64,000 bases of DNA, taken from positions 56,076-120,075 of the forward strand of contig NZ_FZNR01000026.1 of the NCBI RefSeq assembly GCF_900188005.1, read 5' to 3'. The DNA is from Actinoplanes regularis. Lineage in GTDB: Bacteria > Actinomycetota > Actinomycetes > Mycobacteriales > Micromonosporaceae. The position numbers were made by a program, and so were the translations under genes. The notes beneath the pieces are model-generated. The model searched no databases and was not told the DNA's origin. It was given only the letters and a program-made list of their open reading frames with translations. Of the stretch, positions 50,759-59,801 are shown in pieces (position 1 is the first letter of the stretch; each line of letters begins with the position of its first letter).

Positions 50759-52533
50759 GCCCGCACCACCGATCCGCCCACGATGATCCGGTCCAGCGCG
50801 CCGGCCAGGACGGCAATGGCCGTCTGCGTCCCGAAGCCCCACACCAGCACGGCGCTGTAGTCCTGCCAGGTGCCGAACGGCCGGTCGAAGTAGAGCGCGG
50901 CCAGTCCGGTCCAGACCGTCACGGCACCGATCGCGGCGAACGCCAGGGCATTGCGGAGCCGGCGGGACAGGGCGGCGCGACGAGCCATGGCGGTGGCCGT
51001 CTCGCGTACCTCGTCCCAGGTGTGCGGCGCGTCGGCGGTTCGCGCCGGCGGCCCTGCCCGGCCGTTGTCCGGGACCGTGCTCTGGCCACCGAGCACGCCC
51101 AGGTACGTCTGCCGCAGGGCGATCAACTCGGTCCCCGGCTCGTCGAGCCGGGGACCGACCTGCAGTTCGGCGTACGCCGGTCCGTCCTTCGCGCCGCGCA
51201 TGTCGTCACTGATCCTCCGCACCGCGGCCACCGCCCGGCCGAGCCGCTCCTGCCCCCGTCCGGCCGGGACGGCGCCGTCGAGACGGACGCCGAGATCGAG
51301 CAGACTCCGTACGGTGCGATCGTCGGCCGCCCACGTCAGCAGCGCCGACTCGGTGCGCTCCGCCTCCTCGACGAGCGGCCGGACCTCGCCGGTCGACGGA
51401 AGCTCCCGGCCGTGCAGCAGCTCATCCGCGTGGGCCGCGATCCCCGACTCCCCGGTCACCGCGTCCCGGGCCGAGGCCAGCGCGGCGAGCCGGGCCGCGA
51501 ACGGCTCCCACGCGTCGACCAGATCGCGCTGCTCGGCCAGCACGTCGAGCAGCTCCTTGTACCGTCCCTTGTCGACATCGATCTCGCTGACCAGCCAGCG
51601 CAACCCGCGCAGCTCCCGCCGGACCGCCTCGAGCCGGCCCTGCAGGCTCGCCATGAACGAGTACGCCCGCCAGGAGCGCCCCTCGGCGGCCGCCCGGAAC
51701 CGCTGGTGCGCGGCGGCCGCGTCCGCCTCCACCAGGAACGTCTCCTCGCGGGCCCGGGACAGGGTGGTCAGCCGCCCCGACTGCCACGATGCCACCAGGG
51801 CCAGCGCGATGCCGGCCAGCAGCAGGAGGGCCGGGTACACGACGTCGTCGGTGTGCCGTACGGTCAGCGCCAGCTCGCCCCCGTCGGCGTCCGGCGCCAG
51901 GTCGATCTTGCCGGCGTAGTCGCCCGCGGCGCCGAGGCCGCGCAGCGACAGATCCACGGACGTCATCCCCGGACGGCAGGTGGCCGTGACCGTGGCCGTG
52001 CCGCCGGCGGGCCGGGCCACCGCGCCCACGACCACGACGGCGGCGTCGCCGCACGAGGTGTCCTTGGCCAGCGGCACGGTGGCGTTGTACGGGCCGTGCA
52101 ACACCGCTCCGCGGTACGAGGTGATCCGCCAGTCGGCGACGGACGGCTTCCACGCCGGGGCGGCGCTGACCCGGAACGGGCGGCGCGCCACCACCGGGGC
52201 GACACCGGCGGCCCGGGCGACCGCGACCAGGAACCCCTCCGTCCCGGCCGGGTTCAGCGCCGGGACCGTGACCGTGGCGACGCCGCCGGCCGCGAGGTCC
52301 ACGGTGGCCGGGGGAGCCACGCTGGTGCCGTCGGTCCGGGTGGCGGTGACCGTGACCTCGTACCGGACCGTGGTGTTGTTGTTCACGAGCGTGACCGGCG
52401 CGGGTTTGCCGACCGGTATCGCCACCGGCGCGCTGTCGGCGAACTCCACATCGGATGATTCGGCCGAGGCGGCGGCCGGCATGGTGATCAGGAGCAGTGC
52501 GGCGACCGTGGCGGCACGCCAGAGACGATGCAC
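50755..52533 (-). CDS. three-helix membrane protein with long cytoplasmic helical region
   Basis: A 592-residue protein: signal peptide (AATVAALLLITMPAAASA), outer Ig-like domains (about 25-230, with two cysteines that may pair), helix YPALLLLAGIALALVASW, a helical region of about 240 residues rich in Arg/Glu/Leu (RAREETFLVEADAAAAHQRF, LQGRLEAVRRELRGLRWLV), then two helices at the end. GGGAGGGCAT sets the GTG at 52533. Coupled to the radical SAM gene, it may export or sense the modified peptide. No named family recognised. Confidence 0.8.
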   Translation of the reverse strand: MHRLWRAATVAALLLITMPAAASAESSDVEFADSAPVAIPVGKPAPVTLVNNNTTVRYEVTVTATRTDGTSVAPPATVDLAAGGVATVTVPALNPAGTEGFLVAVARAAGVAPVVARRPFRVSAAPAWKPSVADWRITSYRGAVLHGPYNATVPLAKDTSCGDAAVVVVGAVARPAGGTATVTATCRPGMTSVDLSLRGLGAAGDYAGKIDLAPDADGGELALTVRHTDDVVYPALLLLAGIALALVASWQSGRLTTLSRAREETFLVEADAAAAHQRFRAAAEGRSWRAYSFMASLQGRLEAVRRELRGLRWLVSEIDVDKGRYKELLDVLAEQRDLVDAWEPFAARLAALASARDAVTGESGIAAHADELLHGRELPSTGEVRPLVEEAERTESALLTWAADDRTVRSLLDLGVRLDGAVPAGRGQERLGRAVAAVRRISDDMRGAKDGPAYAELQVGPRLDEPGTELIALRQTYLGVLGGQSTVPDNGRAGPPARTADAPHTWDEVRETATAMARRAALSRRLRNALAFAAIGAVTVWTGLAALYFDRPFGTWQDYSAVLVWGFGTQTAIAVLAGALDRIIVGGSVVRA

Positions 52534-52656
52534 ATGCCCTCCCGGACGCCGGCCACTACCACCCGACACCATGGCACAGCGATCACCGGACCGGGAAGCC
52601 CCCGAACCGCGAGCGGCGGCCGGGACAGTGACCGGAAGCGTACGGTGGCCGCCGGG

Positions 52657-52682
52657 CCGCCGGGCCACCGGTGGCCCGGCGG
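52657..52682 (-). terminator. perfect 26-bp palindrome, probable terminator
   Basis: Left half CCGCCGGGCCACC and right half GGTGGCCCGGCGG are exact complements. It lies 12 bases past the end of the minus-strand gene 52694-53518 and before the 592-residue protein gene. Likely separates two transcripts. Confidence 0.55.
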
Positions 52683-52693
52683 CCGGGTCCTGC

Positions 52694-53518
52694 TCACGGC
52701 CCGAAGTGCGGACCTCGGCAGTACGGGGGACGGCAGACCAGGTCGGACGAGTGCCCGGGGTGATAGCGCGTACCGGGGCCACTCGCGTTCTCCGCGGCAG
52801 CGGACGTTGCGGGATCTGCGGGTGACCACGGCCCGGTCCGCGGCCGGTGCATCGGCCCCCGATCGTGCCCGTGCCGGTTCGGGCCCCTCTTCTTGAACCG
52901 GGGCACGACCACGAACGGGGCTTCATCGCCGCGTGAGGTGGCCGAATCGGTTGCCCGGACCGGAAACGAGGCCGAGGCGGGGGCTCTCAGACCACCTGGT
53001 ACGTATGCGGTGAGGGAGAAGCTTCCATCGGCACCGGCCTGGCCCTCGGCGACGACAGCGGCGTTGAATCGAACCGTCACTCTGCCCCTGGGGCTGTAGC
53101 CCCGCCCGCTGACGGTGAACGCGCTGCCGGCCGGACCCACGGCGGGACTCAGCGAGATCTGGGGATCGACCACCGCGGGTACGGCGGGCGCCTGAGGTCG
53201 GTGCGAATTGGACCTGCCGGGCTGCTGAGTGGCGCGGCCCGCATTCTTGGGGTTCTGAACGGTATTGCCGGCACGGTTGGGGTTCTGAGCGGCATGGTCG
53301 GCGCCCTTGAGATCCTGAGCGGTGGGCTTGGGGCGCTGAGCCGACTGCGTCTTCGCGGCGTCGAGTTCGCTGACCGCTTTCGCGCTCGCGGTACTGGCAT
53401 TCGCCGCCGGCCGGAATCCGGGGATCGTGATGTCGAACAGATCCCGGCCGAGCGCCAGAACGGCGACCAATAGGCTGACCACCGCCGCCGCGACGGTCGC
53501 CCGCTCCCGGATCTTCAT
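52694..53518 (-). CDS. single-pass membrane protein with Ig-like outer domain
   Basis: A 274-residue protein: short basic start, one helix (TVAAAVVSLLVAVLALG), a Gln/Asn/Pro-rich spacer with loose repeats (AQNPNRAGNTVQNPKNAGR), an IPT/TIG-like domain (SPAVGPAGSAFTVSGRGYSP, about 125-195) and a His/Pro/Gly-rich tail with two cysteines. GAGGGCGGG precedes the ATG at 53518. It sits upstream of the radical-SAM membrane partner on the same strand but across a palindrome, so membership in that system is uncertain. Confidence 0.7.
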   Translation of the reverse strand: MKIRERATVAAAVVSLLVAVLALGRDLFDITIPGFRPAANASTASAKAVSELDAAKTQSAQRPKPTAQDLKGADHAAQNPNRAGNTVQNPKNAGRATQQPGRSNSHRPQAPAVPAVVDPQISLSPAVGPAGSAFTVSGRGYSPRGRVTVRFNAAVVAEGQAGADGSFSLTAYVPGGLRAPASASFPVRATDSATSRGDEAPFVVVPRFKKRGPNRHGHDRGPMHRPRTGPWSPADPATSAAAENASGPGTRYHPGHSSDLVCRPPYCRGPHFGP

Positions 53519-53709
53519 CCCGCCCTCGCGCACCGCTGATCAATCTCCTGGTTCGGGTATGAAGAGTGCAAGCTTCCCGCTGATAACGGGGCACCGGTCG
53601 CAGTGGTTACGGATCACCGCCCGCCCCGGCCACAGCGGTTCCGGGGTGCTTCGCGGATGACCGATCTGATCGACCGCCGCCGAAATCGCATCGATCCCTC
53701 GCAGAACGA

Positions 53710-53747
53710 CGCTGCCGCCGCGCTGCCGCCGCGCTGCCGCCGCGCTG
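53710..53747 (+). repeat. 11-bp tandem repeat
   Basis: Three exact copies of CGCTGCCGCCG (53710-53742) and a degraded fourth, just beyond the end of the SDR gene. It is a simple-sequence array with no visible function. Confidence 0.7.
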
Positions 53748-53750
53748 TCG

Positions 53751-54521
53751 CTATCGGCCGAGTACGGCGCCACCGTTGAGGCCGATGATCTGCCCGGTGA
53801 GGTATCCGGCGTCGGCGGAGGCGATGTACCCGATGGCCGCCGCGACGTCCGCCGGAGTCCCGGGCCGGCCGACCAGGGTGTCGGCGATCTTGGCCGCGAC
53901 GAAGTCAGGGGTGTCCTGGCCGTGGAAGATGTCGGTGTCCTGGATGTAACCGGGCGCCAGGACGTTCACCGTGATGCCGTCCTTGCCGAGTTGCCTGGCC
54001 AGCCCGAGCGCCCAGCCGTGCAGCGCGGCCTTCGCGGCCGCGTACGACCCGGCCGAATGCGAACCGGCGCCACCCCGCTGGGCGGCCGCCGAGCTGATCA
54101 TGATGACTCGGCCGCCCGGTCGGGTCAGCTGTCCCAGCAGCGCGTTCGTGAGCAGCACCGCGGTGATGAGGTTGGTGTCCAGATCGTGGCGCCACGACGC
54201 GGCCAGGGCCGCGAGCCCGTCACCGGCCGGTGGCGTGATGATCGCGCCGGCGTTGTTGACGAGCACGTCGACGGTTCCCAGCTCCGCGATGCGGTCCGCG
54301 GCGTGTTGCACCTGCGCCGGATCCGTCAGGTCGGCGCTGACCGGGAACACCACCTTCGCCCCGATCGCCCGGTCGATCTCCTCGGCGGCCTGACGCAGCA
54401 GTTCGACACGGCGCCCGATGATCACCACCCGATCTCCGTGGGCGGCGAAGCTGTGGGCGATCTCGCGACCGATGCCCGTCGCGCCACCGGAGACGACCGC
54501 CAGACGTGAAGAGATTTCCAT
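53751..54521 (-). CDS. short-chain dehydrogenase/reductase (SDR)
   Basis: A 256-residue classical SDR: cofactor motif SGGATGIGREIA at the N terminus, NNAGA in the middle, catalytic Ser in ISSAAAQ and Tyr/Lys in SYAAAKAAL, then the APGYIQDTD loop. The basic residues after strand 2 (GRRVELL) suggest NADP(H). Substrate unknown. Divergent from the DUF1963 gene. Confidence 0.9.
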   Translation of the reverse strand: MEISSRLAVVSGGATGIGREIAHSFAAHGDRVVIIGRRVELLRQAAEEIDRAIGAKVVFPVSADLTDPAQVQHAADRIAELGTVDVLVNNAGAIITPPAGDGLAALAASWRHDLDTNLITAVLLTNALLGQLTRPGGRVIMISSAAAQRGGAGSHSAGSYAAAKAALHGWALGLARQLGKDGITVNVLAPGYIQDTDIFHGQDTPDFVAAKIADTLVGRPGTPADVAAAIGYIASADAGYLTGQIIGLNGGAVLGR

Positions 54522-54563
54522 GATCGAACGGTAACGGAGGCGGGCCGGCGGGTATTTGTGATC

Positions 54564-55448
54564 ATGTCTGCTGTGCTGGATTGGCGTAACGAGCTCCCCG
54601 CCCTGGTCCGTGCCGAACTGCCGGCGCACGTCGCGGACGCCTTCGACCGGTTGCCGCTGCGTCCGGCGATCAGGCTGACCCCCGCGCGGCCGGGTGACCC
54701 GGTCGTCGGCCGGCTCGGTGGCGAGGCGGACCTGCCCATCGGCCAGGAGTGGCCGCTGCGGGACGACGGTGAGCCGGAGATCTTCGTGGCTCGCCTGGAC
54801 TGCGCAGTGCTGAGCGCCTACGAGGTCGACCTGGAACTGCCCGGCAGCGGGACGCTCCTGTTCTTCCTGCCGCGGCTGGAGGAGATGGAAGAGGTCGTCA
54901 GGAGCGGCCGCCCCACCGTCATCCACGTGCCGGAGGGCATCGCCACGGCTGCCCGGCAGGTGCCGTCGCACCTGCGACACCCGTCCGAGGAGTACGAGTA
55001 CCCGCTGGTGGCACTGACCGCGCGGACGATCCTCAGCGCTCCGGGGTCGTACAACCCCGCGATGGCCGAGGATCCGGCCGCGATCGCGGATCTCTCCCGC
55101 CTGCTCTGGCGCGACGAGTACAACGGCCGATACCTGTCCGACATCGTCAGGCGCTACCGCGGTTTCATACCGGACCACCAGGTCGGTGGCTACTCCGATG
55201 CCTTCCAGCATCCGCTCGAGATGAGCGCCGCTCATCACGGCCACCGATCGCCGGCCGGAACCGACCCCTACCAGGATCCCGCCTTCCTGGCCGAGGCCCG
55301 GCAATGGGTCACCCTGCTCCAGCTCGACGAGGACGACGACGCCCGGATGATCTGGGGTGACGGCGCCGTGGCGCTGTGGGCGATCCGCCGTGCGGACCTG
55401 GCCGCCCGCGACTTCGGAGCCACCTTCTTCACCGTCGACGGCCACTGA
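54564..55448 (+). CDS. DUF1963 (YwqG-like) protein
   Basis: A 294-residue soluble protein with the DUF1963 layout: RLGGEADLPIGQEWP, FVARLDCAVL, an LLFFLP strand and the closing segment LLQLDEDDDARMIWGDGAVALWAI. The family is widespread without a defined function. ATG at 54564 is used; GTG at 54558 is in frame. Divergently placed from the SDR gene with 42 bases between. Confidence 0.82.
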   Translation: MSAVLDWRNELPALVRAELPAHVADAFDRLPLRPAIRLTPARPGDPVVGRLGGEADLPIGQEWPLRDDGEPEIFVARLDCAVLSAYEVDLELPGSGTLLFFLPRLEEMEEVVRSGRPTVIHVPEGIATAARQVPSHLRHPSEEYEYPLVALTARTILSAPGSYNPAMAEDPAAIADLSRLLWRDEYNGRYLSDIVRRYRGFIPDHQVGGYSDAFQHPLEMSAAHHGHRSPAGTDPYQDPAFLAEARQWVTLLQLDEDDDARMIWGDGAVALWAIRRADLAARDFGATFFTVDGH

Positions 55449-55639
55449 GCGTCCGCACCGGGTCGTCCGGGGAAGACGCCGAGGCGGCAGGCGTCCGGGG
55501 CGTACAGTGTGAAGCCGATTCGCACTGGCGGGTCGGGACGGTTCCCGACCATCGACCGCGCCGGCCATCCAGGCCGGCCGTGGTCTCCCGGAAGTCGACT
55601 CAGGAAGCCGGGGCACGCCAGGACCGTACGAGGAGCTTC

Positions 55640-56308
55640 ATGCCGCTGACGCCAGCCGATGTAAACGGCATCACCTTCCAGAAGGCCGCCCTGGGCAGCC
55701 GCGGCTACGACGCGGAGGAGGTCGACGCGCTCCGCGAGGAGATAACCCAGGAGATCGCCCGGCTGCTGGCCGAGAACGCCGCCCTGCAGGACCAGGCCCG
55801 CCGGGTCGACGCCGCCGCGGAGGACGACCAGGCCGCGCTCTCCGCCGTCAGCGCCGAGCTGGACCGCGCGCGGGCCGCCCGGGACCGGGCCGAACGGGAC
55901 GCGCACAGCCTGCACGGCCGGCTCGAGGCCGCCCGCCGGGAGACCGCCGGCCGGGAGACCGCCCGCCGGGAGACCGCCGGCCGGGAGACCGCCGAGCCGT
56001 TGGCCGATGACGGCGGCCGGGTCCTCGCCGTGGCGCGGCGGACCGCCGAGGAACATCTGGCAAGCGTCTCCCAGGAGAGCGAGGACATGCTGCTCGACGC
56101 CCGGGAGCAGTCCGAGCAGCTGATCGAGCGGGCGCGGTCGACGGCCAACGGCATCGAGGAGGCGTCGCGGCGGCGCGACACCGAGGCGGCGGCCGAGCTG
56201 CGCGACGAGCACGCGGCCCTGGAGCACGAGGTCGCGGAGCTGACCGAATTCGCCGAGAACTACCGGGTCGCGCTGGAGGACGACGTTCGGCACCAGGCCG
56301 AGCTCTGA
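55640..56308 (+). CDS. DivIVA-like coiled-coil protein
   Basis: A 222-residue protein with the DivIVA N-terminal signature (LTPADVNGITFQKAALGSRG ... YDAEEVDALREE) followed by long coiled coil. A tandem RRETAG/GRETA repeat lies near residues 98-115. DivIVA relatives mark curved membrane, poles and hyphal tips. This one is shorter than main actinobacterial DivIVA/Wag31 and is not in the usual ftsZ neighbourhood, so it is a secondary homologue. AGGAGC lies four bases before the ATG. Confidence 0.85.
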   Translation: MPLTPADVNGITFQKAALGSRGYDAEEVDALREEITQEIARLLAENAALQDQARRVDAAAEDDQAALSAVSAELDRARAARDRAERDAHSLHGRLEAARRETAGRETARRETAGRETAEPLADDGGRVLAVARRTAEEHLASVSQESEDMLLDAREQSEQLIERARSTANGIEEASRRRDTEAAAELRDEHAALEHEVAELTEFAENYRVALEDDVRHQAEL

Positions 56309-56395
56309 CGGCATGATCGGCTGCCCGATCGCCGCCGCGGCCGACCCGTTCGCCTGACTGTTCGATAACGGACAGTCCACATACGATCTCGAATC

Positions 56396-59155
56396 GTGAC
56401 GGGTTTCGGATCACCGTTGCGATGGATGCATCTACTCGTTCTGGTCGCGCTGACCTGTGTCGGGGTGTCCGCGGGCGAGGCCGTGTTCGTCGCGCACGAC
56501 CTGGGCCGGTGGGCCGAGGTCCAGGACTGTGTCGCCGCGCAGGGGCTGCCTTCGGGTGGTGGCAGGGCCGCGGCGCTGCTCGGGCGCGGCGCGGACTACG
56601 ACCGGTGTGCCGCCGGGTTCGACCGGACGCGGACCACCGCGCGGGCGGCCGGCGCGCTGACCGTGCCCGTCCTGGCCTGGCTCTGCGTGCTCGGCGAGGG
56701 GCTGGTGACGCCGAGGCGACTGCGGCGGCGGATCCGGCGCCGGGCGCCCGCCGCCGATGCGGCCGCCATCGTGACGCGGCGCTTCGAGCACTGGTGCGAC
56801 GTGCTCGGGTTGACCGGGCGGCGACGACCCCGGCTGGTGGTCGCGCCGGCCGGACGCGACCGGCAGCCGTACACCACCGGCGTTCCGTTCGGCCGGCTGA
56901 CCGTGGCCGTGCCGTCCGGGTACGGGTACACGTCGGAGGGTGAACGGGACCTGATCATCCTGCACGAGCTGGCCCACGTGCGAGCCCGGGACGTGTCCTG
57001 GACGGCGGCGACCGGGTGGGCCGGGGTGCTGGTCGTGCCGGTGCTGGCCCTCGCCATGCTGCCCGTCTTCCTGCAGCCGGCTCTCGCCACCGGGTCGTAC
57101 CGGAGATCGCTTCTGATCGCGGCGGTCTTCGCCGCGGCCGCCCTGCTGCTGCGATCGGCCGCGCGGCGCCGTCGGGAGCGGGCCGCGGACCGGTTCGCGG
57201 TCGAGACCGGCGGCCTGGCGGAGGTGCTGCGCACGGTGGCGCCGGCCGGGAACCCGCGACCGCGCTGGTGGCCGGGCCGGCTCCTGGCCACCCATCCGAG
57301 CGGGCCCGACCGGGCCGAGGCCGCCACGAACCCGGCGGACTGGGAAGGTGGCTTCGCGGTCGCGGCCCTGCTCGGACTGCTGACCATGTTCGGCGGCCGG
57401 GCGTTGCTGACGCTGTTGCTCAACGTGCAGGGCGGGGTTCTGCCCGGGATCAGGGACGAACAGATCGTCGAACTCGTCACGGCCGCGGCCTGGTCGGCCG
57501 TCGCGACAATCATCTGGGTACGCCGTACGCCCGCGAACCGGCGCGCCTGGTGGGCTCGCGTGCTCGGCTCCGCGGCCGGGCTGACCGCCGGATGGCTGAT
57601 GCCCTCGGTCGGTTCGCTGTCACTGTCGTCGGTGCATTCGGATCTGATCGAGGGCCATGAGTGGTTCTTCGCCCTCTGGGTCGCACCGGCCTGGACCGGA
57701 GTCGCCGCCGTCGCCGCCGGGCTCGCGGGAGACCTGTCGGCGCGGCCGTCCGGGTGGCCGCGGGCCGCCCGCACGATCGTGGTCGTCCTCGGTCTGACGG
57801 TCGCCGTCTGCGCGGTCCTGGAGACCATGTCCCTGCTCACGATCGCGCACTGGACCTGGGCGGATGTCCGCGCGGACCGGGCCATGCTGGTCGGCTCGAC
57901 GGGCTTCCCCCGGCTGTGGGCGGCCGGCGCGCTGGCGGTCGCGGCGCTGGCCGCGACACGGGTGACCCGGCTCCGCGGCACACTGGTGATCATGGCGGCC
58001 GCCCTGGCCGCGGGCGGGGTCGTCGCCACGATCGCCGCCGCGCAGCCGACCGGCGACGTGTACCTCTGGCTGCTCAACCGGTGGTGGATGTGCGCGATCC
58101 CGGGCTGGCTGGCCACCGCCGCGGTCCTGGCCCGGCGCGGCGAGGTGTCGTCCGCGCTGCTGGCCGGTGCGGTGGTGACGGTGCTGGGCGGTGTCGTCCA
58201 GTTCGCCCGGGACTCGACGGTGGGCGGCACGTTCCGCCTCGACCGTCTCGTGGACTTCCTGGATCGTGGCGGCTGGCTCTGGCTGGTGCTGATCCTGTTC
58301 ACCCTGCCGGTGGCCGTGCTGCTCGGCGACCTTCTGGCGCGCGTTGTCCGGCGGCCCCGGCGCGCTCTCGTCCGGCTCGGGCTGCTCACCGTTCCGCTGG
58401 TCGTCGCCGTGCTGGCCGCCACCGGCGCGGTGGCGACCGGGCGGACCGGAATGATCACGGGGATGCCGGACGACGTCAAGTGCCTGGGCCGGCCGGTCTA
58501 TCCCGAGGAACCGGACACCGAGCCCCGGGCCTGCGTCGAGGATCCCGGGCGTCCGCTGCCGGTCGACCGGCTCCGGGCGGCGCTCGCCGAGGCGCGGCGC
58601 AGCCTGCCCGCCGGGTGGACACCGGCCGCCGAGGTCAACCGCGGCGATCTGCTGAGCCAGCTCTCCTTCCGCTGCCCCGGCCGCGCTCCCGAGCCGGCCG
58701 CCGCGGTGGCCGAGACCCTGACCGTGCCCGGGAGCGCGCTCCCGCCGCTCGGCTCCCCGCTCACCCTGGGCCTCGCGTCGTATCCGTCGACGGGCGGCGC
58801 CCACCAGGCCCGGCTGAGCGCCGACGCGTCCGCGCGAGCCTGTCCGGAATGGACCTTCCCGGAGCGATTGGCGGAAGGCGGGCGGTGGCGGATCGCCACG
58901 AGCGGGGGCACGGATCTGGCACTGCCCTATCCGCTGAGCTTCACACGGGTCACCGCGACCGCGCGGATCATCGGGCTGCCGGCCCGGGTCGTCGCCGCGA
59001 GCGTCGCCGTCGAGATCGGTCACAACCTGGTGACCGTCGCGCTGCAGCACAGTGCGCCCCCGGACGGCAGCGTCCTCCCGCAGGAGCAGAACCAACTGCT
59101 GGACGGCCTGTTGCTGCGCACGGTCTGGCTCATCATCCACGCGCTCCAGGAATGA
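56396..59155 (+). CDS. large membrane M48-type metalloprotease
   Basis: A 919-residue protein. After two N-terminal helices comes a protease domain with HELAH at residues 190-194 (ILHELAHVRARD) and the third ligand in RERAADRFA. About ten further helices follow (320-690) and then a soluble outer domain (about 695-905) with cysteines (VKCLGRP, RACVED, SFRCPG, RACPEW). The fusion of a Ste24/HtpX-like protease to a long membrane and sensor-like part is unusual. The start is GTG. Its stop overlaps the start of the next gene (ATGA). Confidence 0.8.
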   Translation: MTGFGSPLRWMHLLVLVALTCVGVSAGEAVFVAHDLGRWAEVQDCVAAQGLPSGGGRAAALLGRGADYDRCAAGFDRTRTTARAAGALTVPVLAWLCVLGEGLVTPRRLRRRIRRRAPAADAAAIVTRRFEHWCDVLGLTGRRRPRLVVAPAGRDRQPYTTGVPFGRLTVAVPSGYGYTSEGERDLIILHELAHVRARDVSWTAATGWAGVLVVPVLALAMLPVFLQPALATGSYRRSLLIAAVFAAAALLLRSAARRRRERAADRFAVETGGLAEVLRTVAPAGNPRPRWWPGRLLATHPSGPDRAEAATNPADWEGGFAVAALLGLLTMFGGRALLTLLLNVQGGVLPGIRDEQIVELVTAAAWSAVATIIWVRRTPANRRAWWARVLGSAAGLTAGWLMPSVGSLSLSSVHSDLIEGHEWFFALWVAPAWTGVAAVAAGLAGDLSARPSGWPRAARTIVVVLGLTVAVCAVLETMSLLTIAHWTWADVRADRAMLVGSTGFPRLWAAGALAVAALAATRVTRLRGTLVIMAAALAAGGVVATIAAAQPTGDVYLWLLNRWWMCAIPGWLATAAVLARRGEVSSALLAGAVVTVLGGVVQFARDSTVGGTFRLDRLVDFLDRGGWLWLVLILFTLPVAVLLGDLLARVVRRPRRALVRLGLLTVPLVVAVLAATGAVATGRTGMITGMPDDVKCLGRPVYPEEPDTEPRACVEDPGRPLPVDRLRAALAEARRSLPAGWTPAAEVNRGDLLSQLSFRCPGRAPEPAAAVAETLTVPGSALPPLGSPLTLGLASYPSTGGAHQARLSADASARACPEWTFPERLAEGGRWRIATSGGTDLALPYPLSFTRVTATARIIGLPARVVAASVAVEIGHNLVTVALQHSAPPDGSVLPQEQNQLLDGLLLRTVWLIIHALQE

Positions 59156-59640
59156 GCGTGTCCGGTCCGGCTATCGAAGAAGAGGTGGATGTCGTGGAAA
59201 CGTTCCGGCTCAGTGACCTGGCCCAGGACATCGTCGAGGCGATCGCGCCGGACGAGGCCATGCTGCTGCCGGAGGTGAGCGCGGCCTGGTTCGACGGCGA
59301 CCTCGAACTCGGTGACGACAGCTCGCTGCGGTGGCGGGGCGGCACCATCGGCGCCGGCCTCACACCCGACCTGGTCGTCTACATCGTCTACCCGCTCGTG
59401 GCCGGCGCGCTGGCGAACGCGGTGGTTCCCGCGGCGCAGTCCGGCTGGAAGCGGTTGCGGGCCCGGCGGCGGCGTCACGAGAACGTCGTGATCTCGGCCG
59501 AGGATCTGCGGCGCGCGGAGGAGATCCGTGACCTGATCCTCGCCCGCGCCGCCGCCGCGCGGATCGCGGAGAGCCGCGCCCGGCCCCTCGCGGATGCCGC
59601 CTACGCTGCGCTGATTCGCCGCCGTCCGCCCGAGGAGTGA
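59152..59640 (+). CDS. small protein coupled to the membrane protease
   Basis: A 162-residue protein with an acidic N-terminal half (LAQDIVEAIAPDEAMLLPEV), a moderately hydrophobic segment (DLVVYIVYPLVAGALANAVV) that may be one helix, and a basic helical C-terminal half (KRLRARRRRHEN). Its start overlaps the stop of the M48-type protease gene. It could be a cofactor or substrate of that protease. No family recognised. Confidence 0.65.
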   Translation: MSVSGPAIEEEVDVVETFRLSDLAQDIVEAIAPDEAMLLPEVSAAWFDGDLELGDDSSLRWRGGTIGAGLTPDLVVYIVYPLVAGALANAVVPAAQSGWKRLRARRRRHENVVISAEDLRRAEEIRDLILARAAAARIAESRARPLADAAYAALIRRRPPEE

Positions 59641-59692
59641 TCGACAGGAAGGCGTGATCCGCGGGACTGCAAGGGTTTTCCCTATTTCACAC

Positions 59693-59710
59693 ATAGTTAA
59701 CTATCGATAG
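59693..59710 (+). promoter_or_regulatory. overlapping palindromes before the M4 protease gene
   Basis: ATAGTTAACTAT (59693-59704) and CTATCGATAG (59701-59710) overlap by four bases in an AT-rich patch about 95 bases upstream of the start codon. They may be regulator sites or part of the promoter. Confidence 0.4.
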
Positions 59711-59801
59711 CGTCACTCGTGTCCCACCCGGTGCCGGCCACTCCGCCGCACCGAGGTCGAGCCCGCCCACCACCCCGACGGGCGGGAAAGGAGTCCGCGA
59801 G

